From: G965277745 sp965277745
GTDB taxonomy: Bacteria > Pseudomonadota > Gammaproteobacteria > Cardiobacteriales > Cardiobacteriaceae
DNA: 64,000 nucleotides
Reading direction: 5' to 3'
Assembly: GCA_965277745.1 (NCBI GenBank)
Contig: OZ255837.1
Coordinates: 1,860,001 to 1,924,000 of the forward strand
Position numbers and translations under genes: made by a program. The notes below the pieces were generated by a model. That model made no database searches. It saw only the letters and a list, made by a program, of their open reading frames with translations, and was not told the DNA's origin. This document shows, one piece after another, positions 41,070-50,231 of this stretch (its first letter is position 1; each line of letters opens with the position of its first letter).

Positions 41070-42320
41070 ATGTGTATTTCTCGCTTACTTGGCATTTTTC
41101 TATTTGTCGGTTTTTCCCTCGCTTGCTTTGCAACCGGGGTGACAATGGGCCAACATGAATGGGCACTGAGGCGTCTCGAGGCGGAAGCGCTTGCCTCCCA
41201 TCCGTCCATTCTCGGCGCTCGTGACTCTCTTGAGCAAGCGGGCCAACAGACGGCCGCCGCGCGCTGGCAATTTTTCCCGACCCCGCGTGTGAGCGCGGTC
41301 GCCGATGACGAGGATGCCAGCCTGAGCGTCGGTTTCGATCAACCCCTCTTGAGCAGCGGTCGCCTTGGCGCCCAGAAAGATCAGGCGCTTGCCGCCGAAA
41401 AGGCGGCCAGGCAGTCGCTGTCCGAGGCGCGTTTTGCCCTTTCTCTCGATGTGGTCGGGACATACGGCGCGCTTATCGCCGACTTGATGGTGAGCGATGT
41501 CTATCGCGCGGGATTGCGGAATTTGCAAGCGCTGCGGGCAATGATCAAGAAGCGTGTCGATGCGCGAATTTCGGCGCAATCGGACTATTTGTTCACGAAT
41601 GCGCGGTACACGGCGATCAAGGACAATTTCAACTTGGCGAAAAGCCGGGTGAATGCCCGTTACCAGCATCTGTCACAGTTGCTGGGGCGGACGATGACCT
41701 TTACCGACGTCGGAGCAGAACCCTTGTCTGTCGCTTCCGAACTGCGGGAACAAAGACAGGAAGCGATTGTAGCGCACGCGCTCGCCACCCATCCGAAAAT
41801 TCGCCACCTGCAAGCCGAACTTGATGCCGCGCGCAGCGTGGTGCGCCTTAAAAAAAGCGCCTATCTGCCCAAATTATCTTTACAAGGGCAGTACGAAAAG
41901 CATACCCGGCAACACTTTCGCGACGAGGCGAAAATCGAGATCGTCCTCAAGACGGATCTCTCCGCCGGGCTCAGTGATTATAGCCAATTGCAAGCGGCCA
42001 AAGCTGCGGAGAGAGCGACGGCTCAGGCTGTCCTCGCGGCTGAACGGGAGGTCGCCGATACCTTGGAACAAGTATTTGTCAATTATCGCTCGCTCGCGCG
42101 CAGGGCCAATCATCTTGCCGAGAACGTCGAGCGCCTCGAAGGCATTCTGAGCGCCTATAAACGTGCTTTCCTGCTTGGCCATCGCTCATGGGTCGATGTC
42201 TTGAATATGCTGCGCGAGAATATCGAAACACATGCGGACTTGGTGCGAGTCCGTGCCCAGTTATTCACCGCTGAAGAAATGCTCAAGCGTTATGAAGAAC
42301 TTGGAAAAAACGATGTCTGA
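41070..42320 (+). CDS. TolC-family outer-membrane channel of a type I secretion system (LapE-like)
   Basis: 416 residues: signal peptide (LLGIFLFVGFSLACFA), then two TolC/OEP repeats made of long amphipathic helices and short strands (EALASHPSILGARDSLEQAGQQ; ALATHPKIRHLQAELDAARS; GHRSWVDVLNMLREN). Family members form trimeric tunnels through outer membrane and periplasm for type I secretion. I chose ATG 41070; a TTG at 41052 is in frame, and no good ribosome-binding site precedes either. The stop overlaps the ABC exporter start by eight bases. Confidence 0.87.
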   Translation: MCISRLLGIFLFVGFSLACFATGVTMGQHEWALRRLEAEALASHPSILGARDSLEQAGQQTAAARWQFFPTPRVSAVADDEDASLSVGFDQPLLSSGRLGAQKDQALAAEKAARQSLSEARFALSLDVVGTYGALIADLMVSDVYRAGLRNLQALRAMIKKRVDARISAQSDYLFTNARYTAIKDNFNLAKSRVNARYQHLSQLLGRTMTFTDVGAEPLSVASELREQRQEAIVAHALATHPKIRHLQAELDAARSVVRLKKSAYLPKLSLQGQYEKHTRQHFRDEAKIEIVLKTDLSAGLSDYSQLQAAKAAERATAQAVLAAEREVADTLEQVFVNYRSLARRANHLAENVERLEGILSAYKRAFLLGHRSWVDVLNMLRENIETHADLVRVRAQLFTAEEMLKRYEELGKNDV

Positions 42321-44442
42321 AGTCTCAATGGAAGTGGATGAACCTTGCGCCGGCGAAGAAGTCTGGCGGGAAAGCGTTCAATTTATCGCCGATACATTGC
42401 CTTCTTGTGTGCCTTGCCCCACCGATCCCGGGAAACGCGCCGTGGCGGCGCTCGCTGCCCGTATTGCGCGTGCCTCATTGAAGATCAACGACTTGCGGCC
42501 ACCACGCGAGGAACTCGCGCAACTCGTCGCGCTTTTTGGTTTGTCTTCGCCGCACTTCACAAGCGTCATCGAAGAGTCTTCCCTACCTTGTATCGTCGTT
42601 ATTCCGGGAGAAGGACTGGGCATTGTTCGCGAACGTCTCCCATCCGGCGCCTATTTGCTTTCAACCCGCGGCGGCGTCTCGCAGCGAAGCTCCTTCACGC
42701 GGAACAGCCAATTTTTGACCTTCGAGATTCCCGAGTCACCGAATAGCGCCGCCTCGCCGACCGCGGCGCGGGAGGTGCTTTATCGCTTCTTTTTCGCTCG
42801 CAAGGCTTGGATCGTACAGCTTTTCTTGGCTTCCACCTTAGCCTCGTTTTTGCTCTTGGCAACTTCTTTTTACAGCATGCAGGTCTACGACCGGGTGGTG
42901 GCGAATGGCGGGATACCCACATTGGTGGTGCTGACAATCGGGGTGCTGCTCGCCATCGGCGTGGAGTTTTTGCTCAAACTCACCCGGATGTCGATCAGCC
43001 ACGCGGCGCTCAAGCGGATCGAGATCGAGATGGCCTCGCACGTCTTCCAGGTAACGCTTGACATCCGCTTGGACGCCTTTCCGCCCACCCTCGGCGGCTT
43101 GGCGGCTCAGTTGCGAGGCTTCGAGGCGATCAAGGCGTTCCTTGCGGCACGAACCCTTTTTCTGGTTTGTGATTTGCCTTTTTCCCTGTTTTTTCTCGGG
43201 GTGATCTATCTTCTCGGCGGTACACCGATCGTCCTGGTACCCACCGTTTCCCTCGCTTTGGCGCTCGCTTCAGGTTTTTTGTTCAACAGACGGATCCATC
43301 GCCATGCGGCGCAGGAACGAACGGCTTCACGGAATCGTCAGGGACAGCTGATCGAAGCGCTGCGCAACATCGAGCTGGTCAAGGCGTACCGGGCGGGATG
43401 GCGGATGCAGGGAAGTTGGAACGCGCTGACCAAGAAAGAAGTGTTCGCTGGCAGCCAGGCGCGTGCGAGCGGAGAAGTCGCGGCGGCGATCGGCGCGACG
43501 ATTCAGCAGGCGAGTTATGTCGGTCTCGTTGCAAGCGGCGCCTACCTCGCGGTCACCGACGCGACGATGACAACGGGAAGCATTGTCGCCTGCTCGATCT
43601 TGTCGGGACGGATTTTCGCGCCGATCGCCAAGATTCCCTCGTTGCTGGTGCAGTGGGGGCATGCCAAAGAAGCGCTGGAGAGACTGGAGAAAATATTCGC
43701 CTGTCAGCGCGATCATGGACAGATTCTCCGTCCGCTGCGGATTTCCGCGTCTGCCGGTTCTCTTGAACTACGCGATATCGTCTTTGCCTACGGGCCACAC
43801 AGTCCTGAAATCTCTCTTACTCATCTTAGTATTGCCGCCGGAGAAAAGGTCGCCATTCTCGGGCGCGTCGGTGCCGGAAAATCGACTGTGCTGAAAATGA
43901 TCGCGGGGTTGATCAAACCGCGGTCGGGACAAGTGCTGGTCGATGGGCTGGACATTTTTTCAATCACCCCCGACCGGCGCGCCGAACTGATCGGTTATCT
44001 GGGGCAAAATCCCGGTCTCATTCAGGGCACGGTGCGCGAGAATCTCCTCATGGGGCATGCGCATATAGACGATGACGCGTTGATCGCGGCTTGTAAGCAA
44101 ACCGGGCTGATGGAGATATTGATGATGCGACATCAGGGTTTCGAGTCGCCGATTCATGAAAACGGCAGCGGATTTTCCGGTGGCCAGAGACAACTGATCG
44201 CTTTGACCCGTCTGCTCCTTGTCAAGCCGCGTGTTTGGTTGCTCGACGAGCCGACCGCGGCTCTCGACGGGTTGGGGGAAGGGCGGGTTCTCGCCACTTT
44301 GCGGCAAGCGATCGCCGAGGAAGACACGCTGGTGCTCGTCACCCCCAAAGTGCCGCCGCTCGACCTTGTCGATCGGGTGATCGTGATCAATGGCAGCAGC
44401 ATTCTCTTCGATGGTCCGAAAGAGCGCGTGCTCGCCTCTTGA
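42313..44442 (+). CDS. Type I secretion ABC transporter permease/ATPase (LapB/LssB-like)
   Basis: 709 residues. An N-terminal C39-like domain without an obvious catalytic Cys (about 1-120) is followed by a six-helix ABC membrane domain (IVQLFLASTLASFLLLATSFYSMQVYDRV) and a nucleotide-binding domain with Walker A GRVGAGKST, signature FSGGQRQ and Walker B VWLLDEPTAALDG. The layout matches exporters of large RTX/Bap-type adhesins. It is translationally coupled to the TolC-like gene. The adaptor gene that should follow is separated by 4.6 kb of insertion DNA and truncated. Confidence 0.9.
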   Translation: MSEVSMEVDEPCAGEEVWRESVQFIADTLPSCVPCPTDPGKRAVAALAARIARASLKINDLRPPREELAQLVALFGLSSPHFTSVIEESSLPCIVVIPGEGLGIVRERLPSGAYLLSTRGGVSQRSSFTRNSQFLTFEIPESPNSAASPTAAREVLYRFFFARKAWIVQLFLASTLASFLLLATSFYSMQVYDRVVANGGIPTLVVLTIGVLLAIGVEFLLKLTRMSISHAALKRIEIEMASHVFQVTLDIRLDAFPPTLGGLAAQLRGFEAIKAFLAARTLFLVCDLPFSLFFLGVIYLLGGTPIVLVPTVSLALALASGFLFNRRIHRHAAQERTASRNRQGQLIEALRNIELVKAYRAGWRMQGSWNALTKKEVFAGSQARASGEVAAAIGATIQQASYVGLVASGAYLAVTDATMTTGSIVACSILSGRIFAPIAKIPSLLVQWGHAKEALERLEKIFACQRDHGQILRPLRISASAGSLELRDIVFAYGPHSPEISLTHLSIAAGEKVAILGRVGAGKSTVLKMIAGLIKPRSGQVLVDGLDIFSITPDRRAELIGYLGQNPGLIQGTVRENLLMGHAHIDDDALIAACKQTGLMEILMMRHQGFESPIHENGSGFSGGQRQLIALTRLLLVKPRVWLLDEPTAALDGLGEGRVLATLRQAIAEEDTLVLVTPKVPPLDLVDRVIVINGSSILFDGPKERVLAS

Positions 44443-44536
44443 GGATCGATCGTAACCCACTTCGAGAACACAAAAATTTGGCTGAATTGTTAGAAGGACA
44501 ATCCTTCGAGCCTAGAGGACAGAATAACAAAGCCTA

Positions 44537-45734
44537 GTCACCTGAATCTAAAGTTCGCCGCATAATGTTTGATCAGCACGTTGGCAAAAGCGCCTGACGG
44601 AGGCCAGGATTTCATCAGCAGATTTCATCCATTTGAAAGGCTTTGGGTTCTCGTTGTGGCACTGAATGAATTTGGTGATATCGGCTTCCAGGGATTTGAC
44701 AGAGGTATGCGCTCCCCGCTGTAACTGTTTGCGGGTGAGTTCGGCAAACCAACGCTCGACCTGATTGATCCATGATGCCGATGTGGGGGTGAAGTGGAGG
44801 TGGTAGCGCGGTCGGCGGGCGAGCCACGCTTTGACCTCCTTGGTTTTGTGGGTGGCGTAATTGTCCATGATGATATGGATATCCAGATCATCGGGCATAT
44901 TGGCGTCGATTTCCTTCAGAAAGGACAGAAACTCTTTGGCCCTGTGGCGCTTGTAGCATTTCCCGATCACAAAGCCGCTGGCCACGTCGAGAGCCGCGAA
45001 CAGCGATGTCGTGCCATGACGCACATAATCGTGGGTCTGCCGTTCGGGGATGCCGGGGGCCATTGGCAGAATGGGTTGGGAGCGGTCCAATGCCTGGATC
45101 TGGCTCTTCTCGTCAACGGACAACACCAAGGCCCGGTTGGGCGGCGAGAGATAGAGGCCGACGATATCGCGAACCTTCTCGACGAACAAAGGGTCACTGG
45201 ACAGTTTGAAGGTATCGCTGCGATGGGGTTGGAGGCCAAAGGCATTCCAAATGCGGCGGATCGTCGTGTGTGACAGGCCTGTTTCCTTCGCCATCGAACG
45301 GATGGACCAATGGGTGGCGTCACGGGGCTTGCTGTGCAATGTCCGTTCAATGACCGCCGCGACCTGATCGTCTTCAACTGTGCGCGGGCGGCCGGGGCGT
45401 GCCTCATCGAGAAGGCCGTCCACACGATCCTTGACGAACCGCCGCCGCCACTTGCCCACCGTGTGCTCGTGAAATCCGAGCTCGGCTCCAACCTCCTTGC
45501 TCGAAAGCCCGTCGGCGCAACGCAGGACCATCCGGCATCGATCGGAAAAAGAACGGGGAGCCGGGTGTCGCCGAACCTGACGCTCAAGGTAGTCACGCTC
45601 CTCAGAACTCAAAACCAATGGCGGTGATGGCCGCCCCTTTCTGCCTGGCATAAAACACCCTCCGGGATAGTCAAACGTCCCAGAGTCTATGTCTCCTCAA
45701 TCAATTTATGAAGCGATTTTCAGTTCCATATGAC
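44537..45734 (-). mobile_element. IS630-family insertion sequence, copy B (1198 bp)
   Basis: Same length and ends as copy A but opposite orientation. It is flanked by TA at 44535-44536 and 45735-45736. Removing it with one TA rejoins CCTAGA, which is exactly the left target duplication of the neighbouring IS481 copy, so this IS630 landed in the target repeat of an older IS481. Bases 44443-44536 before it hold no gene. Confidence 0.9.
44548..45651 (-). CDS. IS630-family transposase
   Basis: 367 residues, apparently intact, nearly identical to the product at 9431-10534 with about five substitutions (Pro for Arg in RRHPAPRS, Arg for Trp in KWRRRFVK, Leu in RYHLHF and RKQLQRG, Met in FKWMKSA). 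The DD-E motifs VLSVDEKSQ, IIMDNYATHKT and QVERWFAEL are all present. The near-identity of the copies indicates recent transposition. Confidence 0.93.
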   Translation of the reverse strand: MPGRKGRPSPPLVLSSEERDYLERQVRRHPAPRSFSDRCRMVLRCADGLSSKEVGAELGFHEHTVGKWRRRFVKDRVDGLLDEARPGRPRTVEDDQVAAVIERTLHSKPRDATHWSIRSMAKETGLSHTTIRRIWNAFGLQPHRSDTFKLSSDPLFVEKVRDIVGLYLSPPNRALVLSVDEKSQIQALDRSQPILPMAPGIPERQTHDYVRHGTTSLFAALDVASGFVIGKCYKRHRAKEFLSFLKEIDANMPDDLDIHIIMDNYATHKTKEVKAWLARRPRYHLHFTPTSASWINQVERWFAELTRKQLQRGAHTSVKSLEADITKFIQCHNENPKPFKWMKSADEILASVRRFCQRADQTLCGEL

Positions 45735-46692
45735 TAGATGTTAGGTCCCATATTGTGATGGAAGGAATTGGTTTTGAATCTTTGCGGTTCTTTTGTCCAG
45801 ATCTTACAAACGTATTCGTATGGGGTCAGACCGCGCAATGTTTTTAACCGTTTTGCAAAATTGTACGCCCTGACAAATGCCTGCAGGTGACTGCGCAGTT
45901 GCTGGTGATTATCATCGTGATAGCGCTTGACCGTCGCTTCCTTGATCGTGCGGTTCATCCGTTCGACCTGGCCGTTCGTCCAGGGATGATTCGCCTTGGT
46001 CAGGCGATGTTCAATGTCATTCGCCGCACAGATCAGATCGAAACCTATCTTGCGGCGCGTGATGCGATTGCGCGGCGGTTCGGCAAACTCGATCCCGTGA
46101 TCGGTCAGAATTGTGTGAATCTTGTAGGGCACCACTTCGAGTAGGTGTTCAAGGAATTCCTGAGCCGTCTTGCGATTGGCTTGCTCGACCAGCTTTGTCA
46201 CCGCGAATTGACTGGTTCGATCAATGGCCACAAAAAGATAGAGTTTGCCTTCTTGTGTTCTGAGGTGTGCACTGTCGATGTGAAAGTATCCAATCGGGTA
46301 TTGCTTGAACTTCTCTCGCTTGGGCTTGTCGCCATCGATGTCAGGCAACCGTGAGATGCCATGGCGCTGAAAGCAGCGATGTAACGAAGAACGTCTCAGA
46401 TGCGGGATTGACGGTTGCAAGGCGTAAAGACAATCATCCAAAGGCAATAGCGTGTGCTTTCGAAAGGCAACGCATGCGGCTTCTTCTTCGAGACTGAGCA
46501 CCGTTGAACGGGGATTCTTGGGCCCCATAGGGGAGGGGCATCTTCAACGCTCTGACGCTTCTTCCATTTGCAAACGGTCTTTGGATCGATGCCGTAACGC
46601 TTGCTTAACGCCGCGATCGAAGCTTGCGATCGCTGTATTTCCGCTCTGACTGCGTGCGTGGTCTTGGCGCCTGGGTGTAAAACTTGTCCCAT
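45734..46692 (-). pseudogene. IS481-family transposase, frameshifted
   Basis: The N-terminal helix-turn-helix part (from 46692, MGQVLHPGAKTTHAVRAEIQ) and the catalytic part (from about 46528 down to 45734) are in different frames. Compared with copy 1 there are five extra bases around 46530-46540, a short GGGGA duplication just before the MGPKNPRST segment. The catalytic core is otherwise intact (YFHIDSAHLRTQEGKLYLFVAIDRTS; LTDHGIEFAE; NGQVERMNRTIKE). The TAG stop sits in the flanking CTAG target. Confidence 0.85.
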
Positions 46693-46751
46693 AGGTTCCT
46701 CCGTGCTGAGGGATCCGTATAAATCATTCCATTATATGATGGGATCAAACA
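45739..46751 (-). mobile_element. IS481-family insertion sequence, copy 2 (decayed)
   Basis: The left end TGTTAGGTCCCATATTGTG and the right end, read inward, TGTTTGATCCCATCATATA form an imperfect inverted repeat. The right flank is CCTAGA (46752-46757). The left flank becomes CCTAGA too once the inserted IS630 copy is removed, so there is a perfect 6-bp NCTAGN target duplication. Confidence 0.85.
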
Positions 46752-46782
46752 CCTAGAGAATTTTCGGATAGGGCGAAGAAAA

Positions 46783-47934
46783 ATGGAACAGATCGACAAG
46801 AGCGATGGAAAATTCCGCGCTTCTTCCGTGCCTCCCGTTTCCTTTTTAAAAGGGGCGGAGCCGAATGGTGACGACGTCTTTGATCCGCAAAGCCACAAGC
46901 CTGCGGTCAGGCTCTCCTCCGGGTCGGCGAGAATGGTTGAAGTCTGTCTTGCGCGCGTCGCGCAAAATGACCGAACAATGGCGGCGAAAGAGGCGGGCGA
47001 AGCGGATGCCTGTCGAGTGGTGGTTGAACAAGGCGTGGTGCAAGGAAACGCTTTAGCGTTGATAGAAGGTTTGTTGCCGGAGACGGATGGCGAAGAAGAG
47101 GAGAAAAAGAAGAAAAAACGTCATTCCTGCTTGGCGTAGGACGGCGAACACAGACAAGGCGAAGAAGCTTCCTGCGCCGTTCAAACTGGAGGAGAGGGCG
47201 GAGTTGCGGAAAATGGTCGAACCGGTGAAGGTGTCGACTGGCGGGAGATCACCGGTCTGTCTGCTGGCGGCCTTGTCCTCGCTTCGCTTTTGTTTTCCGG
47301 CCGCGGTTCCGGTGGAGAAGGCGGTGACAAGGGCAACGATTCTTCTATCACCAAGACCACAATGAAACCTACGCAAGCGCCTGAAAGTCCGCAGGATTTA
47401 ACACCTGAAAGAGAAGCGACAATCAAATCAGACGAGGGCGCAAAACTCGATGAACCCAGGCTTGAGAGTAGATCTGCCAAGAGCAAAGTAGCAAAACAGG
47501 AAGTTGGACAAGACGGGAAGCAAATAAAATCCTTGATTTCGAAAGGAAAAAAGACGGAAGACAAGGAAAAAGCAAGCGTTGAAGAGCTAACCACTACTGA
47601 TCCGAAAAAGAAGGAAACCGAGACGGAATTTACGAGAGATGTCGAGACTACAGGTAAAGGTGGCGAAGAGGAAACAAAGACCGAGACGAAACCTCTGGAA
47701 GAGCCCTCTGCAGAAGAAACTGGCGGACCGGCAGCGACCGAGACGAGGGACGACGGCGGTTCCTCTCCGTCTGGAAAGGATGATAATAACCTGGTATTGA
47801 TCCTGTCGATCGGGGGAGGATTCCTTGTTTTTACAGGTATTGCCGCGTGGTTTTGTAAAAGGTATGGCATGTATATTACTATGGAAGAGGGTGGGAAAGC
47901 GCTAGGGAACCTGCGAATAAGTCTCGTCTTCTAA
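46783..47934 (+). pseudogene. Unrecognised acidic membrane-anchored protein, split by an in-frame TAG
   Basis: ATG 46783 opens a 118-residue frame ending at TAG 47137-47139; the same frame stays open from there to 47934, so one codon divides what could be a 383-residue protein. The first part ends in LLPETDGEEEEKKKKKRH. After the stop it reads VDWREITGLSAGGLVLASLLFSGRGSGGEGG (a hydrophobic stretch followed by Gly-rich sequence), then a long Glu/Lys/Thr-rich A-rich segment and a C-terminal membrane helix (LVLILSIGGGFLVFTGIAAWF) with CKRYGMY. I do not recognise the family. Hydrophobic-plus-Gly-rich stretches occur near the N-termini of giant type I secreted adhesins, and the gene lies inside such a locus, but this is a weak guess. 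Confidence 0.45.
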
Positions 47935-47996
47935 CTTGTAAAGAATGAGACTTAATCTGACATTTTTGATAAAATCGAGTCAAAAGGCGTCAGATC

Positions 47997-49029
47997 ATGC
48001 CGAATATTGAAATGAAGATAATCAAGCCCAAAGTTGGCCTTTTGGAGTTGGCAAAACAATTGGGTAGTGTGTCACAAGCATGCAAAACGATGGGCTACAG
48101 CCGAGATAGTTTTTATCGTTTTAAACGTTTATACGAAAATGGTGGTGAAGACGCGCTGCGAGAAATCAGCCGTAAGAAACCGGTGGTGAAGAATCGTGTT
48201 CCTGAGCATGTAGAACGTGCGGTAATTGATATAGCGATAGACAATCCTGCGCTAGGACAATTACGTGCCTCACAAGAGTTGTTAAAACGAGGCATTGTGG
48301 TGTCATCTGGTGGTGTTCGATCGATCTGGTTACGCCATGACCTTGAGACCATGAAAAAGCGCCTGAAAGCGTTGGAGTCTCGTTCGGCTCAAGAAGGTAT
48401 TTTACTGACCGAGGAACAGCTTGCAGCGCTTGAGAAAGCCAAATCGCAACGCGAAGCCCATGGAGAAATTCAAACGCACCACCCTGGATACCTTGGGGCA
48501 CAGGATACGTCTTTTGTCGGTACCATGAAAGGTGTTGGGCGTATTTATCAGCAGACTTTTATTGATACCTATAGCAAAGCGGCTCTCGCAAAGCTCTATA
48601 TAGAGAAATCAGCGATCACAGCAGCTGATATGCTTAATGACCGGGTCATCCCATTTTTTGATGAATGGGAACTCCCCTTGTGTCGTATTCTTACCGACCG
48701 GGGCACTGAGTATTGTGGTAAAGTTGAGAGTCATGCCTATGAGCTTTATTTGGCTACTGAGAACGTTGATCACTCAAAGAGCAAGGCCAATAGTCCTCAA
48801 ACGAACGGTATATGTGAGCGTTTTCATAGAACCATGAAAAATGAGTTTTATGATATAGTCTTTCGTAAGAAGATTTATCGTTCGCTAGATGAACGGCAAG
48901 TTGACGTTGATCACTGGATCAGTAAATATAATGAACAGCGTCCACATAGTGGTAGGCACTGTTATGGTAAAACACCGATGCAGTCATTTCGTGAGGCAAA
49001 GCATTTGGCGCTAGGAAAACAAATTCCTA
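47997..49029 (+). mobile_element. Third insertion element (IS481-like DDE transposase), right end missing
   Basis: The transposase starts at ATG 47997: helix-turn-helix block LLELAKQLGSVSQACKTMGYSRDSFYRFKRLYE, then rve-type core QTFIDTYSKAALAKLY, LTDRGTEYCG and NSPQTNGICERFHRTMKNEFY, so the D, D and E are present. It is a different lineage from the other two IS481 copies. Its frame runs out of the element into adaptor DNA and stops only at 49187, so its own stop and right inverted repeat are gone. The left end was not resolved; an 8-bp inverted repeat (TAAGTCTC at 47918 and GAGACTTA at 47947) lies just before the gene. Confidence 0.75.
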
Positions 49030-49962
49030 GTGTCTCTCGACCCGACGCGGGCGGCGGCTTCTTACCACGACAGCCAAGCCAAGGTCGCGCTGCTTACGGC
49101 GATGCAAGTCCGCCTGAAGGTGGAAGTGCTCGGGGAGGAGATGCGCTTTCCCGCAAGCCTGGATTCCTATCCGGAGTTTGTGCGTGAGCAATCTTTGCTC
49201 TATCGTCGCCGCAAAAACAGTCTCGAAGAGAAAATCCAGTCGTTACAAAAAAAATTGGCGGTACTCGATCGCGAACTCGGGGTTGTCAGGCCCTTGCTCG
49301 AAGAAGGGGCGATCGGCTTGAGCGAAGTGTTGAGACTGGAGCGCGAGCGCAGCGACGTGCAGATCGAGTTGACCAACGTGCGCAGTCATTTTCTGGAAAT
49401 GGCGCAGGAGAACTTATCCGCTGTCGAGGAAAAACTGGTGAGTGAAGAGCAACGAATGCAAACCCTGCGTTACAACCTCGATCAGACGCGGATTGTTGCA
49501 CCAAGAGACGGCGTGGTCAACAAAATCTATTTTCATACGCTTGGTGCCGAGATTCATTCAGGGGACAAGCTGCTCGAGATTTCGCCGACCGACAGCGCCT
49601 TGATCGTCGAGGCGAACTATTCCCCGAAAGACATCGCGGCGCTGCGAATCGGGCAGACGGCGGAAGTGAAACTCGATGCTTATGACTATTCGATTTACGG
49701 GGCGCTGCCTGGACGAGTGGTCTATATCAGTCACGACACCCTGATGAAAAACGACTTGCGCAGTGGGGAAGTGCCCTATTACCGGGTGCATGTGCAAATC
49801 GATCGCGCCTGGCTGGAGGAGGCGAGCGGTCGCGCTGGCGAGATTCGACCGTTCGCGGGGATGACTTTGACGGTGGAGGTTCGCACGGGCAGACGATCGG
49901 TGGCGAAGTATCTGGCCAAGCCGGTGATCAAGACGCTTGACAACGCGTTCGGGGAACGCTGA
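49030..49962 (+). pseudogene. HlyD/LapC-type membrane fusion protein, N-terminus lost
   Basis: 310 residues remain, beginning in the sequence LDPTRAAASYHDSQAKVALL that normally follows the first lipoyl half. A coiled coil (RRRKNSLEEKIQSLQKKLAVLDREL) leads to the second lipoyl half (IVAPRDGVVNKIYFHTLGAEIHSGDKLLEISP) and the beta-barrel domain (YSIYGALPGRVVYISHDT). The cytoplasmic tail, membrane anchor and first lipoyl strand are missing, so the adaptor cannot be assembled normally. GTG 49030 could start translation but lies at the junction with the insertion element. Nothing is recognised in 49963-50231. Confidence 0.83.
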
Positions 49963-50231
49963 GACCCGGTTGCCGCGGAAAGCGTGCTTTTTTCAGTTTT
50001 CTGCCGCCAGGGCACGCTGATAGGAACTTTACGATGGTGCGTGGAAACCGCCTTGCCGCGAGGGTTGAGGCGGGAAGGGGCGGAAAATGGTAACTTTTTC
50101 GACCAGCCTTTCGCCGCGGCGGCGGTGATTTCACCGGGCCGAATAATCGCTCTTACGCATCGAAAATGTCGCGCTTGGGCGGGCGAAATCTGTCGCCCGC
50201 CTGTCGCATTGGTTTCGCGGGAAAGGCAAAC

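Noticed and set aside
47899..49015. GCGCTAGG repeated on both sides of the third insertion element as a target duplication
   Set aside because: The adjacent sequences do not form inverted repeats, so the match is probably chance.
49011..49030. CTAGGAA/TTCCTAG inverted repeat as a functional hairpin
   Set aside because: It sits at the rearranged junction, has only seven pairs and no T-run.
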